Positions 1-7,220 of a DNA stretch of 19,255 nt are shown here, piece after piece. Below the pieces are notes generated by a model. It made no database searches, was not told the origin of the DNA, and was given only the letters and a program-made list of their open reading frames with translations. The first letter of the stretch is position 1. Each line of letters begins with the position of its first letter. The DNA is from JAKFEW01 sp036675505 (GTDB lineage: Bacteria; Cyanobacteriota; Sericytochromatia; S15B-MN24; JAQBPE01), in NCBI GenBank assembly GCA_036675505.1, contig JAKFEW010000097.1, positions 1-19,255 of the forward strand, written 5' to 3'. The position numbers and the translations under genes are program-made.

Positions 1-2
1 CC

Positions 3-896
3 CCGCCGCCGGCCGCCCCGCCGCCGGTGGCCCCGGCTCCCCCGCCGTTGGCGCCTTCGCCGACCCCGTCGCCCTCGCCTGCGCCCGCCGGCCAGCTGAC
101 GGCCGATGAGCAGCGCCTCGCCGATGCCCAGGGCATCAAGCCCACGCGCGACAACTTCGACGCCTTCATGAAGGTCGCCAAGCAGCTCGAGGACACCAAC
201 GCGCTCGGCCCCGGCACCACCGACAAGGCCTCGACCACCGAGCTCCAGACGCTGCTCAAGCAGTGGGGTTACAACGTCACCGTCACCGGGTCCTGGGACC
301 AGGCGACGACCGACGCGATGCTCAAGCTCAAGAAGGACCTCAACCTCACGGCGGGGTACGTGATGGCCGACGGCACGCCTGGCGTGCATCCGTTCGTCGA
401 CGATGCCACCAAGCAGGCGATGATCCAGAAGCTCCAGGGCCAGAGCCCGGCCGCCAACCCCCAGCCGGCGCCCCCGGTCCAGCCCGCCGCGATCCCCACC
501 CCGGTTCCCGCCCCGGCTCCTGCGCCGGCCGCCGCCGGCCAGCTGACCGCCGACGAGCAACAGATCGCCACCGCCCAGAACCTGCTCGCGACCCGCGCGA
601 ACTTCGATCTCTTCCTCCAGGCCGCCAAGGCGCTCGAGACGCAGAATGCCCTCGGCCCCGGCTCGAACGCCCCCGACATGGTAAAGGAGCTCCAGCAGGT
701 CCTCACGCAGTTCGGCTTCCCGGTCGCGCCGTCGGGCCAGTTCGACCAGGCCACGGTCGATGCGGTGCTCAGGTTCAAGAAGGCCAACAACCTGGTGGCG
801 AGCTACCAGCTGGCCGACGGCACCGCAGGCGTCCACCCGTTCATCGACGAAGCCACCAAGCAGGTCATGATCAGGAAGCTAACCGGCCAGCCGTAG
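3..896 (+). CDS. Pro/Ala-rich protein with two peptidoglycan-binding-like repeats (5' end missing)
   Basis: The frame is open to the left edge, so the true start lies outside the window; the GTG at 27 is only an internal codon in a Pro/Ala tract. Two homologous blocks of about 117 residues lie at 93-443 and 540-893, separated by another Pro/Ala linker (444-539). Each starts QLTADEQ, has a Phe-rich helix (NFDAFMKVAK / NFDLFLQAAK), then a PG_binding_1-like module (ELQTLLKQWGY...TGSWDQATTDAMLKLKK / ELQQVLTQFGF...SGQFDQATVDAVLRFKK), and ends with a conserved DGT.GVHPF.D.ATKQ.MI.KL. The module is known for binding cell-wall glycans, so I infer an envelope or secreted protein; no catalytic domain is visible. 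The extra N- and C-terminal parts of each repeat are not ones I can name. The gene ends 25 bp from the convergent bioY stop. Confidence 0.8.
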   Translation, partial: PPPAAPPPVAPAPPPLAPSPTPSPSPAPAGQLTADEQRLADAQGIKPTRDNFDAFMKVAKQLEDTNALGPGTTDKASTTELQTLLKQWGYNVTVTGSWDQATTDAMLKLKKDLNLTAGYVMADGTPGVHPFVDDATKQAMIQKLQGQSPAANPQPAPPVQPAAIPTPVPAPAPAPAAAGQLTADEQQIATAQNLLATRANFDLFLQAAKALETQNALGPGSNAPDMVKELQQVLTQFGFPVAPSGQFDQATVDAVLRFKKANNLVASYQLADGTAGVHPFIDEATKQVMIRKLTGQP

Positions 897-906
897 CATC
901 CTCGTT

Positions 907-937
907 TTCCCCGCACGCCTCTCACGGGAGCGGGGAA
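907..937. terminator. Hairpin between convergent genes, possible bidirectional terminator
   Basis: An 8-bp perfect GC-rich stem (TTCCCCGC at 907-914, GCGGGGAA at 930-937) with a 15-nt loop lies just after the stop of the PG-binding-repeat gene and overlaps the last codons of bioY. Neither strand has a T tract after the stem, so it is not a canonical intrinsic terminator; its position is the main argument. Confidence 0.3.
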
Positions 938-1611
938 GGGTGCTCGGGGGTGCCGTAGGCATCGGCGGGAAGCAGCGGCTCGAACGCCTCCTCCGGATCC
1001 CCGTCGCCGCGCGAGTCCCACCAGCACGACAGCTTGCGGGCGGCGCTCACCACGAAGGCCAGCGCCGTCAGCAGCGCGAGTTGGCCGGGCAGGAACTGCA
1101 GCACCTGGGTCGAGCCGTACTGGGCCCAGGCCGACGGCGACAGGATCAGGCCGCCGCGGATGACCTCATAGGTGAGGCCGACGCCCTGCACGATCGCCAG
1201 CGCGATCGCCATCCCGAGCCAGGTGCGTCCGAAGCGGGGCGCCACGGACATGCGCCCGACCAGCACCACCGCCGGCAGGAACGCCGCGAGGTAGCCGAAC
1301 GTGGGCTGGCCGACGTACGCGAAGCCGCCGCCGTTCGTGAAAATCGGCAGGCCGCCCAGCCCCAACGCCAGGTAAAGAGCCACGGCCAGGCCGCCACGGC
1401 GCGGCCCGAGCAGCGCGCCGGTCAGCCACACCGCCGGCAGCTGCGCGGTGATGACGTGCGAGCCGAAGGCCAGGCCCTTCCAATGGTAGAGCGTCTCGGC
1501 CGTGGGCAGGTGGCGCGGCGGCCCCCACTGCAAGAAAGGCACCTTCACCGCCACGAAGGCGCTGCAAGCGAGAAGCGAGGTGAAGAGCAGGACGAAGAGC
1601 AGGCGGATCAT
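922..1611 (-). CDS. bioY: BioY-family ECF transporter S component (biotin uptake)
   Basis: 229-residue, strongly hydrophobic protein with about six membrane segments. BioY signatures are clear: ALGLGGLPIFTNGGG (residues 82-96) followed by GQPTFGYLAAFLPA (101-114) and a late FLPGQL (173-178). In the family the S component binds biotin in the inner membrane and works alone or with the EcfA/A'/T energising module, which is not in this window. The motif usually written PGDLIK reads PGQLAL here, so the acidic and basic positions of that motif are lost; I recall PGQL-type variants from cyanobacterial homologues, but this is from memory. A hydrophilic tail of about 35 residues (from about 195) is rich in Asp, Glu and Pro. 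The start is ATG 1611 with only a weak Shine-Dalgarno (AGG). No biotin synthesis gene is adjacent. Confidence 0.85.
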   Translation of the reverse strand: MIRLLFVLLFTSLLACSAFVAVKVPFLQWGPPRHLPTAETLYHWKGLAFGSHVITAQLPAVWLTGALLGPRRGGLAVALYLALGLGGLPIFTNGGGFAYVGQPTFGYLAAFLPAVVLVGRMSVAPRFGRTWLGMAIALAIVQGVGLTYEVIRGGLILSPSAWAQYGSTQVLQFLPGQLALLTALAFVVSAARKLSCWWDSRGDGDPEEAFEPLLPADAYGTPEHPSPLP

Positions 1612-1640
1612 TCGGCCTATACATTAACTGAAAACCGCCC
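1612..1640 (-). promoter_or_regulatory. Possible bioY promoter
   Basis: This AT-rich patch directly upstream of bioY stands out in the GC-rich background. On the minus strand it reads TTAATGTATAGG just before the start, giving -10-like TAATGT (1626-1621) or TATAGG (1621-1616). Either would put transcription start very near the ATG. No convincing -35 and no recognisable BirA or BioR operator is visible. Confidence 0.25.
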
Positions 1641-1682
1641 GCGACGCCAATTCCCCACCCTTGTCCGCTGTGACGCTTGCCC

Positions 1683-1711
1683 TTTCCGCATCCGGCGCGA
1701 TGCGGTATACT
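1683..1711 (+). promoter_or_regulatory. Candidate promoter of the secD-secF operon
   Basis: TATACT at 1706-1711 matches five of six bases of the -10 consensus. A weak -35 (TTTCCG, 1683-1688) sits 17 bp upstream. It lies about 70 bp before the secD start within the 169-bp bioY/secD intergenic region, the largest gap in the window. I see no other gene or RNA structure in that gap. Confidence 0.4.
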
Positions 1712-1766
1712 GCGACCCTCGATCGGGGGCGCGGACACGGGCTCGAAGACGCCCGCAACGCGCCGC

Positions 1767-1773
1767 AAGGAGG
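1767..1773 (+). promoter_or_regulatory. Strong ribosome binding site fixing the secD start
   Basis: AAGGAGG is followed 7 nt later by GTG at 1781. This decides for the GTG start over the in-frame ATG at 1661, whose product would carry 40 extra non-conserved residues ahead of the first SecD transmembrane helix. Confidence 0.8.
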
Positions 1774-1780
1774 ACCTTTC

Positions 1781-3211
1781 GTGGATATCCGCAAGTTGAT
1801 GCTGGCCTTGATCGCCTTTTTGGCAGTCGGCTCGGCCTACGTGGTGCTCAACAACACCCCGAAGTGGCCGTTCGAGTTCAAGCGCGGCCTCGACATCCAG
1901 GGTGGCATGCACCTCGTGTTGCAGGCGAAGCCGACCACTGAAATCAAGGAAATCACGCCGCAGGTGATGTCGGCGGCCATGGCCGTCGTGCGCGCCCGCG
2001 TCGACGGCCTGGGCGTCGCCGAGCCGCTGATTCAGCCAAAGGGCGAGGATCAGATCATCGTCGACATGCCCGGCATCAAGGACAAGGACGAGGCGCTGCG
2101 CATCCTCGGCAAGACCGCCGTGCTGACGTTCCGTGCCCGCAAGGCGGACTTCCCGCAAGGCAAGCCGGCACCCAAGGACCTCCGGGCGTCGCCCGCCGCC
2201 GCGGCCCAGGCTTCGCCGGCAGCAGGTGCCTCGCCTGCAGCGTCGCCGGCCGTGGCCGGTACGAAGCCTTCGGCCGCGCCGACCGGCAAGCCGACCGGCA
2301 AACCAACCGCGATGCCTACGACCAAGCCTGGCGACGAGTGGGTGCTGACCGGCGTCGAGGGTCGAATGATCACCCAGGCGCGCGTCGAGCCGCTCGGCAC
2401 CTCCTGGGCCGTCACGGCGGACTTCAACGGCGAAGGATCGAAGATCGTCGCCGACGTCTCGCGCCAGCTGCTCGGCAAGCAAATGGCCATCTTCCTGGAC
2501 AACCAGCTCATCTCCGCGCCGGTCGTCCAGTCGGAGCTCAACACGGGCAACGTCCAGATTTCCGGCAACTTCGACGCCAAGCAGGCCAACGAGCTGATGA
2601 TCGTGTTGCGCGCGGGCTCGCTGCCCGTGCCGCTCGAGGTCGTCGAGAACCGCTCGGTGGACGCCAGCCTGGGCGCCGAGTCCGTCCGCCAGAGCGTCAT
2701 AGCAGGCGGCGTCGGCTACCTGCTGGTCATCGCGTTCATGGTCGGCTACTACCGCATCCCCGGGGCGGTGGCGTGCCTGGCGCTCATCATCTACAGCTTC
2801 ATCGTGCTCGCCATCTTCAAGATGATCCCGATCACCCTCACGGTGCCGGGCATCGCGGGCTTCATCCTGTCGGTCGGCATGGCGGTCGACGCGAACATCT
2901 TGATCTTCGAGCGTACCAAGGAAGAGCTCAAGAACGGTCGCACCATCTACGCGGCGATCGAGAACGGCTTCCAGCGCGCATTCACCGCCATCTTCGACTC
3001 GAACGTCACCACCGTGCTGGCCTGCTCGATCATGTTCTACTTCGGCACGGGCCTCGTGAAGGGCTTCGCGCTCACGCTGGCGATCGGCGTCCTCGTTTCG
3101 ATGTTCACCGCCATCACCGCCACCCGTAACCTGCTCCATTGGGTGCTCGAGAGCCGCGGCTTCAAGAGCCCGACGCTCTTCGGCGTCCAGGTCCCGTCCA
3201 AGATCCGCTAA
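1781..3211 (+). CDS. secD: Protein translocase subunit SecD
   Basis: 476 residues from GTG 1781. SecD works with SecF in the inner membrane and uses the proton-motive force to pull exported proteins through SecYEG. Visible: first membrane helix (5-24), the family motif FKRGLDIQGGMHLVLQ (33-48), the periplasmic P1 region with MPGIKD (96-101), and a C-terminal block of five helices with AVDANILIFER (368-378), the conserved aspartate (370) being the proton-path residue in the family. Unusual is a low-complexity Ala/Ser/Pro/Lys/Thr insert at residues about 127-183, with SPAA, GKPT and TKP repeats, between the two halves of the periplasmic domain. It is in frame and flanked by well-conserved sequence, so it is an insertion and not a frameshift. 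The gene leads an apparent operon with secF 18 nt downstream. Confidence 0.95.
   Translation: MDIRKLMLALIAFLAVGSAYVVLNNTPKWPFEFKRGLDIQGGMHLVLQAKPTTEIKEITPQVMSAAMAVVRARVDGLGVAEPLIQPKGEDQIIVDMPGIKDKDEALRILGKTAVLTFRARKADFPQGKPAPKDLRASPAAAAQASPAAGASPAASPAVAGTKPSAAPTGKPTGKPTAMPTTKPGDEWVLTGVEGRMITQARVEPLGTSWAVTADFNGEGSKIVADVSRQLLGKQMAIFLDNQLISAPVVQSELNTGNVQISGNFDAKQANELMIVLRAGSLPVPLEVVENRSVDASLGAESVRQSVIAGGVGYLLVIAFMVGYYRIPGAVACLALIIYSFIVLAIFKMIPITLTVPGIAGFILSVGMAVDANILIFERTKEELKNGRTIYAAIENGFQRAFTAIFDSNVTTVLACSIMFYFGTGLVKGFALTLAIGVLVSMFTAITATRNLLHWVLESRGFKSPTLFGVQVPSKIR
2159..2329 (+). repeat. Low-complexity Ala/Ser/Pro/Thr/Lys insert coding region in secD
   Basis: About 57 codons of imperfect short repeats (SPAA, ASPA, PTGK, KPT types) inside the SecD periplasmic domain. 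The repeats are degenerate at DNA level. The segment is predicted to be a flexible linker. Confidence 0.7.
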
Positions 3212-3229
3212 CGACCGAGGTCCACCGTC

Positions 3230-4147
3230 ATGGCAATGCACTTCGAAGACTCCACCTTCGACTTCATGAACAAGAAGCCCCTGTGGTTCGGGATCTCGGG
3301 CGTCCTGCTGATCCCGGGCGTCATCGCGATCATCTATTGCCTGATGACGTGGGGCACGCCGCTTCGGCTCGGCATCGATTTCACGGGTGGCACGCTCGCC
3401 CAGCTGACCTTCAAGGAGGCGGTCACCGCCCAGGAGGTCAAGGACCTGGTGGCGCTTTCCGGCCACAAGGATGCGCAGGTGCAGATCGCGGATCAAAAGA
3501 CCGCGCTGATCCGCACGCCCGCGATGAACAACGAAGAGCGCCAGAAGCTGCTCGACGGCATCAAGGCCAAGAAGGGCGACTTCACCGCCGATCGCTTCGA
3601 AATCGTCGGACCGACGATCGGCAAGGAGCTGCTCGTCAACTCGCTCTCGGCGGTCGCGTTCACCTTGATCGGCATCATCGCGTACATCTCGTACCGCTTC
3701 CAGTTCGACTTCGCCGCCTGCGCCATCATCGCGCTGCTGCATGACGTCCTCTTCATCATAGGCACCTTCGCCCTGCTCGGCATCATCTTCGGCGTGGAGG
3801 TCGACAGCCTCTTCGTGACCGCGGTGCTGACCGTCGTCGGCTTCTCGGTCCACGACACGATCATCATCTACGACCGCATCCGCGAGAACATGCACAAGGC
3901 CGGCAAGCGCGACACCTTCGACGACGTCGCGAACCGCAGCATCCGCGAGACGCTCGCCCGTTCGATCAACACGTCACTGACCGTTTGCCTCACGCTCCTC
4001 GCCATGCTCATCTTCGGCGGCGAGACGATCCGTTGGTTCGTCCTCGCGATGTTGCTGGGCATCATCATCGGGGGCTTCTCGAGCATCTTCAACGCCAGCC
4101 AGCTCCTTTCGGTCTGGCGCATGATGGGCGTCAAGCGGGCGGCTTAA
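3230..4147 (+). CDS. secF: Protein translocase subunit SecF
   Basis: 305 residues. It is the partner of SecD in proton-driven late steps of Sec export. Motifs: N-terminal helix (about 19-40), LGIDFTGGT (47-55), and the C-terminal SecD/SecF membrane block with VVGFSVHDTIIIYDRIREN (about residue 201-219), in which HDT and YDRIREN are family hallmarks. Length is ordinary for stand-alone SecF. Start ATG 3230 has GAGG about 9 nt upstream; ATG 3236 is a possible alternative. secD and secF are separate genes here, 18 nt apart, and the next gene follows after 23 nt. Confidence 0.95.
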   Translation: MAMHFEDSTFDFMNKKPLWFGISGVLLIPGVIAIIYCLMTWGTPLRLGIDFTGGTLAQLTFKEAVTAQEVKDLVALSGHKDAQVQIADQKTALIRTPAMNNEERQKLLDGIKAKKGDFTADRFEIVGPTIGKELLVNSLSAVAFTLIGIIAYISYRFQFDFAACAIIALLHDVLFIIGTFALLGIIFGVEVDSLFVTAVLTVVGFSVHDTIIIYDRIRENMHKAGKRDTFDDVANRSIRETLARSINTSLTVCLTLLAMLIFGGETIRWFVLAMLLGIIIGGFSSIFNASQLLSVWRMMGVKRAA

Positions 4148-4170
4148 CGCCCGCGACCCGGTAGGAATTC

Positions 4171-7125
4171 ATGAGCGATATCTCCGCAGCAGCCAGCGGC
4201 CCCGAAGAGATCCCCAGCGGAGCCGCGCCGATGGCGGGCTCCGAGTCGGCAGGTCGTGACTACGTCAAGGTCTTCTGGTACGTCCTGCTCGGGGCGTTGG
4301 TGTTGCGGCTCTTCTTGATCCGCTTCCCCTACATGTTCACGCTCGACGTGAACACCTTCCGCAGCTGGGGCGACACCATCGTCAAGGTGGGCCCCCACAA
4401 CTTCTACTCGAACACGTGGAGCGATTACCCGCCCCTGTTCATGTACTTCCTCTGGGCGTGGGGCTGGCTCCAGAAGCTCTTCACCGGCGAATCGCTCATG
4501 AGCGTGCAGTGGGCCAAGCTGCCCGCCGTGCTCGCCGATTGCGTCAACGGCTACCTGATTTTCCACATCCTCAAGGGCCGCGTCGCGATCCGGTCGGCCT
4601 TCCGCACGGCCGCCTTCTACCTGTTCAACCCGGTCGTCGTGTTCGTTTCGGCCATCTGGGGCCAGGTCGACGCCATCATCACGATGATGATGCTGCTGGT
4701 CAGCATCCTGGTGCTCTCGAACCGGCTGTTCGCCTCGGCGGCACTGGCCTCCGCCACGATCTTCGTGAAGCCGCAGGGCCTCTTCATGATCCCGGTGGTG
4801 TTCTTCGCCATGTGGCACAAGCACCCGGTTCGGAGGTGGCCCCTCGCCATCTTCGTCGGCCTCGCCACGGCCTGGGTCGTGCTGGTGCCCGCCACCTGGA
4901 ACAAGCTGTTCAACTTCGTGCACGGGCCCTGGCCTGCCATCGAGGCGCTCTTCATCTCGCCGTTCTTCTGGTTCAACAACCAGATGAAGCAGACCGGCGA
5001 GAACTACCCCTACAGCACGGTCAACGCCTTCAACGTGTGGATGCTGCCGCCGCCCAACGAGACCTGGAAGCCGGACGACCGGCTGTTGTTCTTCCTGCCC
5101 CACAAGACCTGGGGCATCGTCCTCGTCCTCGCGCTGCTCGCGCTGGTGGGCTGGTACCTCTGGCGCAACCGCCAGGTCGCCGTGGCCTTCCCGTACTTCC
5201 TCGCGAGCTCGGTGACGCTCACCGGCTTCTACATGCTCGCCACGCGGATGCACGAGCGCTACATCTTCCCGGCGATCGCCTTCCTCGCGCTCGCCCAGGC
5301 CTTCAACCGCCGCCTGACCTGGATTTACTGGGCTTTCTCGTTCACGTCCTTCGTCTCGATTTCATACGTCTTCTTCTACTACAACGACCAATCGGCGTGG
5401 GTCGAAGGCGTGAAGTCGATGTTCAACAACGGCCCGATGATTGGCAGCCTCAAGCTGTCCGGCATGGTGCTCATCTCGCTGGTGAACGTCTGGTTGTTCG
5501 GCGAGCTGCTGAGCTTCCTGTTCGTGCGCGGCGAGCTCGTGCAGGACATCGCCGAGAACCGCCTGGTCAAAACCTTCCGCACGATCGCGGCCGACGTGAA
5601 GGTCCACGCCTTCGCGAAGGCCGATGTGATCGCGCCGGCGGCGATCGCGCTCGCCTTCCTCACGCTGGCATTCATCCGGCTGGGCATCCCGTCCGAGCAG
5701 ATCTTCGACGAGGTCTACCACGCCCGCACCGCCATGGAATACATCAAGGGCATCTCGCCCTACGAGTGGACCCATCCGCCGCTCGCCAAGCTGATCGCCG
5801 CCCTCGGGGTGCTGATGTGGGGCGGCGGCTGGGAGCTCGAGGCCAAGACCTTCACCGAGGCGCAGGCGTTCTCCTGGCGCTTCATGAGCGTCATCTTCGG
5901 CGCGCTCACGCTGGTCACGACCTACGTCCTCACCCGCCTCATGTTCGGCAACCGCGTGATCGCGGTGGCCGCGACGATCATGCTCGCGATGGACGGCGTG
6001 TTCTTCGTGCAGAGCCGGGTGGCGATGACGAACATCTTCGAGGTGTTCTTCATCATGCTGGGCACGATCGGCACCTGGCAGCTGCTCAAGACCGACGACG
6101 GCCGCTGGCTCCTGCTCACCGGCTTCGGCCTCGGCTGCGCGCTGGCCTGCCGCTGGTCGAGCCTCTACGCCTGGGGCCTCACCGGCCTCCTGCTGATTTA
6201 CCATGCCTGGCGCACGCGCCGGCTCGCCTGGGTGGCCGAGCCCTCCCCGGACCTGCGCGGCTTCTTCCGCGACTTCATGGCGGCCGACAAGCGCGGCGTG
6301 CTGCGCTACGTCGGGCTGATCGCGCTCTCCATGGGCGTGATCCCGGTCGCCATCTACCTGTTGACCTACCTGCCGTACATCTTGCAGGGCGGTGGCGACT
6401 GGGCGCTCAAGGTCTTCAGCTGGAACCACGCCAACCATGGGTGGGGCCGGGTCATCGCCTGGCAGAAGGAAATGTGGGGCTATCACGCGAACCTCAACGC
6501 CACCCACCCGTACAGCTCGCCCTGGTGGAGCTGGCCGCTCATGCTGCGGCCCACCTGGTACTACTTCCACGACTGGAAAGACGTGCCCGGGCTGTCGGGC
6601 GTGTCGGGCGTCTGGGCGATCGGCAACGCGTTCGTCTGGTGGGCGAGCATCCCCGCGCTGCTTTACGCCAGCTTCCTCGCCTGGCGCGACGGCGTGAAGG
6701 CGCTGGGCGTCGCCGCGATGCTCGGCATCGGCCTGTGGGTGATGTGGGGCGTCCAGCCTCGCCCATTGCTCTACATGCACTACATGTTCGAGACCATTCC
6801 GTTCGCCTGCATCGCGCTGGCCTACATCGGCTACGTGTTCTGGAACGGCCACGCGGCCGGCGAGCCGGGCGTCGCGAGCGATGCGGCTGCTCCGCTCGTG
6901 GCCGAGGCATCCGGCGCCGAAGGCGGCGTGGTGGCGCCAGCGGGCGAGGCGATCGCCGTCGAGGTGCCGCCGGCGCTGCAACTGCGTGGACGTCGCATCC
7001 TGGTCCTGGCGAGCGCCAGCCTCATCGTGCTGTGGTTCGCGTTCTACTATCCCTTGCTCGCCGCGATTCCGGTGCCCTGGCCCTTCTACAACTGGCATGT
7101 CTGGTTCGGCCGCGCCTGGATATGA
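4171..7125 (+). CDS. Double GT-C membrane glycosyltransferase, C-terminal half of protein O-mannosyltransferase (PMT) type
   Basis: 984 residues with some 20 hydrophobic segments: two GT-C folds in one chain. The N-terminal module (about 30-460) starts with RFPYMFTLDVNTFRSWG, placing the typical GT-C aspartate (D59) in the first periplasmic loop, and has further loops such as SDYPPLF and MHERYIF. The C-terminal module (about 480-984) is PMT-like: IFDEVYHARTAMEY (DE at 513-514), THPPLAK, FSWRFMSVIFGALT, SRVAMTNIFEVFF, ACRWSSLYAW, then a four-helix C-terminal region of the PMT_4TMC kind. Such enzymes move sugars from polyprenyl-phosphate donors to proteins or lipids on the outer face of the membrane. 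A hydrophilic Ala/Gly/Glu-rich loop lies at about 903-935. The gene follows secF by 23 nt, which suggests coupling of export and glycosylation. Acceptor and sugar are unknown. AGGA lies 4 nt before ATG 4171. Confidence 0.85.
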   Translation: MSDISAAASGPEEIPSGAAPMAGSESAGRDYVKVFWYVLLGALVLRLFLIRFPYMFTLDVNTFRSWGDTIVKVGPHNFYSNTWSDYPPLFMYFLWAWGWLQKLFTGESLMSVQWAKLPAVLADCVNGYLIFHILKGRVAIRSAFRTAAFYLFNPVVVFVSAIWGQVDAIITMMMLLVSILVLSNRLFASAALASATIFVKPQGLFMIPVVFFAMWHKHPVRRWPLAIFVGLATAWVVLVPATWNKLFNFVHGPWPAIEALFISPFFWFNNQMKQTGENYPYSTVNAFNVWMLPPPNETWKPDDRLLFFLPHKTWGIVLVLALLALVGWYLWRNRQVAVAFPYFLASSVTLTGFYMLATRMHERYIFPAIAFLALAQAFNRRLTWIYWAFSFTSFVSISYVFFYYNDQSAWVEGVKSMFNNGPMIGSLKLSGMVLISLVNVWLFGELLSFLFVRGELVQDIAENRLVKTFRTIAADVKVHAFAKADVIAPAAIALAFLTLAFIRLGIPSEQIFDEVYHARTAMEYIKGISPYEWTHPPLAKLIAALGVLMWGGGWELEAKTFTEAQAFSWRFMSVIFGALTLVTTYVLTRLMFGNRVIAVAATIMLAMDGVFFVQSRVAMTNIFEVFFIMLGTIGTWQLLKTDDGRWLLLTGFGLGCALACRWSSLYAWGLTGLLLIYHAWRTRRLAWVAEPSPDLRGFFRDFMAADKRGVLRYVGLIALSMGVIPVAIYLLTYLPYILQGGGDWALKVFSWNHANHGWGRVIAWQKEMWGYHANLNATHPYSSPWWSWPLMLRPTWYYFHDWKDVPGLSGVSGVWAIGNAFVWWASIPALLYASFLAWRDGVKALGVAAMLGIGLWVMWGVQPRPLLYMHYMFETIPFACIALAYIGYVFWNGHAAGEPGVASDAAAPLVAEASGAEGGVVAPAGEAIAVEVPPALQLRGRRILVLASASLIVLWFAFYYPLLAAIPVPWPFYNWHVWFGRAWI

Positions 7126-7132
7126 GGCTTTA

Positions 7133-7149
7133 GCGCCGCTTATCGGCGC
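7133..7149 (+). terminator. Short GC hairpin after the glycosyltransferase gene
   Basis: GCGCCG (7133-7138) and CGGCGC (7144-7149) form a 6-bp stem with a CTTAT loop, 8 nt after the stop. No T tract follows, so termination activity is uncertain. Confidence 0.3.
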
Positions 7150-7157
7150 ACCGCGTC

Positions 7158-7163
7158 TATAAC
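7158..7163 (+). promoter_or_regulatory. Possible -10 element for the NHL lipoprotein gene
   Basis: TATAAC (five of six bases of consensus) lies in the 95-bp gap before the lipoprotein gene, without an evident -35. It would give a leader of about 50 nt containing the AAAAGGAG ribosome site at 7203-7210. Confidence 0.3.
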
Positions 7164-7220
7164 CGACGACGCGCGGGTAGAAGAAAAACAGCCCGTTCGC
7201 GGAAAAGGAGCCTTGACGCG

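Noticed and set aside
1661..1780. N-terminal extension of SecD from ATG 1661
   Set aside because: No ribosome site before it, the sequence is not SecD-like, and it would cover the candidate promoter; GTG 1781 has AAGGAGG at ideal spacing.
1166..3895. Long minus-strand open frame (909 codons) antisense to secD and secF
   Set aside because: Lies opposite two clearly conserved genes. Its composition (His, Asp, Glu, Arg, Gln runs) is typical of reverse-frame shadows in GC-rich DNA, and it shows no recognisable domain.
4416..7133. 905-codon plus-strand frame inside the GT-C glycosyltransferase gene
   Set aside because: An offset-frame shadow rich in Arg, Pro and His; the glycosyltransferase frame holds all conserved motifs.
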